DNA from: Glaciecola sp964643575
Lineage (GTDB): Bacteria; Pseudomonadota; Gammaproteobacteria; Enterobacterales; Alteromonadaceae
NCBI GenBank assembly: GCA_964643575.1
Contig: CAZXTD010000151.1
Coordinates: forward strand, 1-10,141
Length of the DNA: 10,141 nucleotides
Direction: 5' to 3'
Both the position numbers and the translations under genes were made by a program. Position 1 is the stretch's first letter; every line of letters begins with the position of its first letter. Below, piece after piece: positions 6,725 through 10,141 of the stretch. Below the pieces are notes generated by a model. The model saw nothing but the letters and a program-made list of their open reading frames with translations. It ran no database searches and was not told the origin of the DNA.

Positions 6725-7317
6725 CACAGCAACACAAACCTATGCTGCCATCGGGTGGTAATCGCTTTTCGGGTTGGCTTGGTAATACTTTGCTCAAGGT
6801 TACCGGATGGCAGATAAAGGGAGAACTCCCCAACGAACCTAAATTAGTCATAGCAGTTGCACCGCATACTTCTAATTGGGATTTCTTTTTAGGCCTCGCA
6901 GTATTGTTTTCGTTGCGTATTCGTATTCGCTTTTTAGGCAAACACACAATATTTGTGCCGGGTATAAAGCAGTTACTTGAATCAATTGGCGGCATTCCAG
7001 TTAAACGTTCGGCTTCACATGGTGTTGTTTCGCAAATCGTTAACAAATTTAATGAACAAGAGAAGATGATTTTGGCAGTGGCCCCAGAAGGTACTCGCTC
7101 TCCTATTTTACCGTGGAAAACGGGCTTTTTGAGTATTGCTCATCAAGCAAATGTGCCTGTTTTATTGATTGGTTTCGATTTTGGGAAAAAACATGTCATC
7201 ATTGGTCCGCTTATGAAAACACAAGGCGATACCCAAGCCGACATATCAATTATTTATAATTTTTTCCGACCTATTCAAGCTAAATATCCACAAGATGTAA
7301 AATATCCAGAAGCTTAG
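6721..7317 (+). CDS. PlsC-type lysophospholipid acyltransferase family protein
   Basis: A 198-residue member of the PlsC/LPLAT acyltransferase superfamily, which transfers acyl groups from acyl-CoA or acyl-ACP to lysophospholipids or other hydroxyl acceptors at the inner membrane. The catalytic motif is PHTSNWD (48-54), giving the HX4D pair H49 and D54. The second motif is GGIPVKR (90-96), the third PEGTR (122-126), and WKTGF (132-136) follows. It is shorter than classical PlsC (about 240 aa) and belongs to the compact soluble or peripherally bound subgroup. There is no clear transmembrane span, although residues 41-72 are hydrophobic. Its ATG overlaps the hydrolase stop codon (ATGA), so the two are very probably one operon with coupled translation. 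The acceptor cannot be read from sequence. General phosphatidic acid synthesis is possible, but coupling to an SGNH hydrolase points to a dedicated acylation step, which is inference. Transcription ends at the hairpin 50 bases downstream. Confidence 0.88.
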   Translation: MTQQHKPMLPSGGNRFSGWLGNTLLKVTGWQIKGELPNEPKLVIAVAPHTSNWDFFLGLAVLFSLRIRIRFLGKHTIFVPGIKQLLESIGGIPVKRSASHGVVSQIVNKFNEQEKMILAVAPEGTRSPILPWKTGFLSIAHQANVPVLLIGFDFGKKHVIIGPLMKTQGDTQADISIIYNFFRPIQAKYPQDVKYPEA

Positions 7318-7367
7318 CAACAAGTCCATCAGTCACCTTTAAAACAACATCATAATGCACCCAATAA

Positions 7368-7399
7368 AAAAGCCGCATTATCAGAATAATGCGGCTTTT
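7368..7399. terminator. bidirectional rho-independent terminator
   Basis: A perfect 14-bp stem (AAAAGCCGCATTAT at 7368-7381 and its complement at 7386-7399) closes a four-base CAGA loop. The A-rich left arm and T-rich right arm give a T-run at the end of the hairpin on either strand. It lies between two convergent genes, the acyltransferase ending at 7317 and the pullulanase ending at 7418, and should stop transcription of both. Confidence 0.9.
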
Positions 7400-7417
7400 G
7401 CTATTTTAAACTAAGGC

Positions 7418-10141
7418 TTAGTCGACGGTAGTTACCGTTAGTGTCGGTTTATTACCGTCAGGACCTGTAACAGTAAACTTGTACGTACCTGCTGCAGCAT
7501 CGGTAATACTTAAGTTTGCACTGTTACTGTCTTGGAACAGTACCTTGCCTTCACTAATAGTGACTTCAGACTCATCGTCGCTGGTCGCGCCCATGTTAAT
7601 GGTAGTGTAATCAGTATTCGCCACCTTGAAGAAAGCGTCGCCTGCTTCAAGGGCAATTTCAACTGAGTACGTGCCATCATTGTTATACACGAGTGGATTA
7701 GCTTCTGCCCATCCATTCATGTTGCCACGGATAAACGCTTGTTCACTAAAGAACTCCTCGTTGAATACTCTTACTTTAAGCGACTCTGAGTCATTAAGGT
7801 CAAAGAATACATTGTAAGTGCCGGCGTCAGTAATGTTCATTACTAAGTTGTCGCCACCTTGCACAATTTCGCGTTCTACGCCCACTTCAACTGTAGCATC
7901 ACTGCCCGACTCAGCCCCTAAATTAACAGTGTCGTAATCGATGTTGGCAATCTTGAAGTTATGCTCTTGGGCTGTTAACTCAATATTGCGGCGATAGACT
8001 AAACCACCTTCGTATTGAAGTTCTTCAGTCGCATCCCAGTTGCCGTTTAATCCACGCACATACACAGGGAAGTCATAAGGCTGCTCGTTGCTCACGGTTA
8101 ATACCGGGTTATCAGTATCGCTCGCATTTAAGCTGAACAAGTAGAAACCTTCAACGCTTGAAGTAAAGGTAAGGTTACCACCTCTATTTAGCGTTTTGGC
8201 TTCGTCTTCAGTGACTGTGCCATTGTCGTTACCTAAGTTAACATCGCCGTAGTCAATATCAGCAATTTTAAAGTCGATAGACTGCATCGCGGTCATTTCA
8301 AAAGTCACTTCGTATACGCCTTCACCTTTATACGTAAGCGGATCAGTCGCATTCCAACCGTTAATGCTGCCTCGCAGGTAAATGGTAGCGTCACCATAAG
8401 GAACAACATCTGGTGCACCTTGAGTTGCCAAGGCAGACAAACCAAGACCCTGCATCGCGCCTTGAGGCTTAACAAATACGGCAACCGTCATCGCTGGCAC
8501 TGTGAACTGACCTTTAACTGTGTCGCCATCAGTAGTGTCAGTGAATGACGCATCGCGTACTGTTGGGTCAACCGAGTTAACAAGCGTATCGTGCAGCTCA
8601 AAGCCGGCAGCGGTAAGCACTTCAATCGACTTCTCTTCATAGCCTGAGTTAATCACAACCATAATTGCATCGTTCTCGCTATCAAGATCGGCTAGCACTA
8701 AATCGCTATCTGGGTTTGCACCATCGTCGATACTCATCGCTATCAAACCTTGTTGCTGGCTTGAGCCGATGTTGTGGAAACCAACGCGCTGTTTGATATC
8801 ATCAGCGGTTGTTAGTCTAAACAACTTGCTATCGGTACGAATACTTAATAGCTCTTTAAACACTTCGGAAGCAAATTCAATTTCGTTCATGCCCGCAGCA
8901 CGCTCAGGCGCATTCATGAATTGTGAAATTTCTTCCCAACGGCCTTGGTTGTCCTGCGCTAATGGTAGGCCAATGTTCCAGTTGTTGGTTTGCTTAGTGA
9001 AATCAACGTAGTTGAACCAGTCGCCTGCATCAAAAGTGTTGCGGTCCATTGATTTAGAACGTAACAAGTCGGCACCCATCTGGAAGAACGGAATACCTTG
9101 TGACATTAGCGTAATTCCGAGGCCAACATTTTGAGCGCGTACGCGTTCAGCTAGCGTTAAATCACTTGGCAAAGTGTAATTGAATTGGTCCCAAAGCGTT
9201 TCATTATCGTGCTTAGATATGTAGTTGATAATGTCTGCTGGGTCTTTAGCGTAACCACCTAAGTTGCTTGTTTCAGTGTCATTACCACTTGAAGTTTTTA
9301 AAACAAAATCGTCTAGTGTGCCTGCCAAAGCAGACTTAACGCGGTCTTGTGCATTAAGCGCATCATCACTTGCTTCACGACTAAAGATTTGACCTTGTCT
9401 TACATCTTCACGAATGCGGTCGTTGAATGTACCAATTTCGGTACCTGCCATATTGAATTGGCTAGCAATTTCAAAGTCACCATAAGGTGCCGTGTTTTTG
9501 CCCCAACCTTCTCCATAGAAATATACGTCTTCGTCAACTGCTTTCACTGACTCAAACAACTCAACCATTGTGGTTTTAGATGCTTGACTCATTATATCGA
9601 AGCGGAAGGCGTCAAATTTGTATTGCTCAGACCACATTAATAGTGAGTCTTCCATGAATTTTTCCATCATGCGATTGCGCGGCTCGGTATCGTCGCAGCA
9701 TGTTTCACGCACAATATCACCGGTTTCGATGGTGTATCGATGGTAATAACCCGGTACAACTTTATCAAATACTGAGTTTTGGAATAAACCTGATGCGTTT
9801 GTATGGTTATACACAACATCTAATGCCACTCGTAAACCAACACTATGCAACGCTTGGTTCATCGCACGCATTTCTTTGATACGTGCAGTACTGTCAGCAT
9901 CTGAAGAATAGCTGCCTTCAGGCGTATTAAAGTGCTTAGGATCGTAGCCCCAGTTAAACAAATCAAAGTTACGTAACTGCTCAGTAAACTCTTGTGCTTT
10001 ACCCGGTTCAGTTAGCACGTTTAAGCTCTGATAGTACTCTTCAATCGTTAGTGTGCGCTCTGTGTTGTCGTTACAAACAGCAGACGACGGTGTTAAGGCG
10101 CAAAACTCTTGAATAGTGCTAGTCCACTCAACAGTGCGCGC
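7418..10141 (-). CDS. pulA: pullulanase, GH13 alpha-1,6-glucosidase, N-terminus cut by window edge
   Basis: Debranching enzyme that hydrolyses alpha-1,6 bonds in pullulan, starch and glycogen fragments. The visible part is 907 residues, open at the right edge; numbering starts at its first visible residue. The GH13 barrel carries DVVYNHT (108-114), FDAFRFD with nucleophile D182, YGEGW with acid/base E211, and SKHDN with the transition-state Asp D312. The stretch SQGIPFFQMGADLLRSKSMD (347-366) is typical of bacterial pullulanases. A DUF3372-like beta domain ends near 555 (VPAMTVAVFV). Three tandem modules (about 586-904) complete the chain. A pair of cysteines near 14 and 22 matches an insert seen in such enzymes. 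The N-terminal signal, carbohydrate-binding modules (CBM41 is common) and early barrel strands lie outside the window. The frame continues without a stop upstream of the GTG at 10018, so that codon is internal (Val). Secretion is expected from the family but not shown here. Confidence 0.93.
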   Translation of the reverse strand, partial: ARTVEWTSTIQEFCALTPSSAVCNDNTERTLTIEEYYQSLNVLTEPGKAQEFTEQLRNFDLFNWGYDPKHFNTPEGSYSSDADSTARIKEMRAMNQALHSVGLRVALDVVYNHTNASGLFQNSVFDKVVPGYYHRYTIETGDIVRETCCDDTEPRNRMMEKFMEDSLLMWSEQYKFDAFRFDIMSQASKTTMVELFESVKAVDEDVYFYGEGWGKNTAPYGDFEIASQFNMAGTEIGTFNDRIREDVRQGQIFSREASDDALNAQDRVKSALAGTLDDFVLKTSSGNDTETSNLGGYAKDPADIINYISKHDNETLWDQFNYTLPSDLTLAERVRAQNVGLGITLMSQGIPFFQMGADLLRSKSMDRNTFDAGDWFNYVDFTKQTNNWNIGLPLAQDNQGRWEEISQFMNAPERAAGMNEIEFASEVFKELLSIRTDSKLFRLTTADDIKQRVGFHNIGSSQQQGLIAMSIDDGANPDSDLVLADLDSENDAIMVVINSGYEEKSIEVLTAAGFELHDTLVNSVDPTVRDASFTDTTDGDTVKGQFTVPAMTVAVFVKPQGAMQGLGLSALATQGAPDVVPYGDATIYLRGSINGWNATDPLTYKGEGVYEVTFEMTAMQSIDFKIADIDYGDVNLGNDNGTVTEDEAKTLNRGGNLTFTSSVEGFYLFSLNASDTDNPVLTVSNEQPYDFPVYVRGLNGNWDATEELQYEGGLVYRRNIELTAQEHNFKIANIDYDTVNLGAESGSDATVEVGVEREIVQGGDNLVMNITDAGTYNVFFDLNDSESLKVRVFNEEFFSEQAFIRGNMNGWAEANPLVYNNDGTYSVEIALEAGDAFFKVANTDYTTINMGATSDDESEVTISEGKVLFQDSNSANLSITDAAAGTYKFTVTGPDGNKPTLTVTTVD
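7430..8386 (-). repeat. three tandem diverged modules at the pullulanase C-terminus
   Basis: Three copies of about 106-109 residues each. Each begins with a strand plus an RG and tryptophan motif (IYLRGSINGW, VYVRGLNGNW, AFIRGNMNGW) and has a central motif (FKIADIDYGDVNLG, FKIANIDYDTVNLG, FKVANTDYTTINMG). Approximate extents are 8090-8386, 7763-8068 and 7430-7741. The DNA copies are not near-identical, so the duplication is old. Conserved Trp and Tyr suggest an Ig-like or starch-binding beta-sandwich, but no carbohydrate-binding family is assigned here with certainty. Confidence 0.8.

Noticed and set aside
6684..7046. Minus-strand ORF of 120 codons
   Set aside because: It is antisense to the acyltransferase and the end of the hydrolase. 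It shows no recognisable motif, while the sense frames carry catalytic motifs.
10016..10018. GTG as the start of the pullulanase
   Set aside because: The frame continues upstream without a stop to the window edge, with family-like residues including the paired cysteines, and an 866-aa protein would lack part of the GH13 barrel. The codon is internal.

Overview
The window reads as a chromosomal stretch from a marine-type gammaproteobacterium, most likely an Alteromonadales/Alteromonadaceae member. This rests on an HrpB helicase of the proteobacterial type, a large secreted-type pullulanase with extra C-terminal modules, and an AT-leaning composition. The placement is inferred from protein style and is not proven. 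Coding density is high: no gene-free stretch exceeds about 230 bases. I see no rRNA, tRNA, CRISPR array, insertion sequence or prophage gene.

Layout from left to right. (1) 1-2109, minus strand: hrpB, a DEAH-type ATP-dependent helicase, open at the left edge so its C-terminus is missing. (2) 2123-4731, minus strand: a tight three-gene set. In transcription order it is a two-domain O-carbamoyltransferase (655 aa), an SxtJ-family membrane protein (146 aa) and a 50-aa DUF5989-type membrane microprotein. The last two are joined by a TAATG overlap, and hrpB follows after only 13 bases, so all four may share a transcript. (3) 4732-4957: a 226-base divergent promoter region. (4) 4958-7317, plus strand: a membrane-anchored SGNH/GDSL-type hydrolase with a TPR-like C-terminus, overlapping by ATGA a small PlsC-type acyltransferase. 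(5) 7368-7399: a strong bidirectional terminator. (6) 7418-10141, minus strand: a pullulanase (GH13) open at the right edge, ending in three tandem diverged beta-rich modules.

How the parts may work together. The two divergent units at 2123-7317 form a plausible cell-envelope module. A cytoplasmic carbamoyltransferase, two small inner-membrane proteins, a periplasm-facing esterase-like hydrolase and an inner-face acyltransferase could together build or remodel a carbamoylated, acylated glycan or lipid. Each family assignment is supported by visible motifs. The joint pathway, its substrate and its product are inference. The flanking hrpB and pullulanase look like ordinary neighbours. The pullulanase would debranch alpha-1,6-linked glucans such as glycogen, starch or pullulan outside the cytoplasm.
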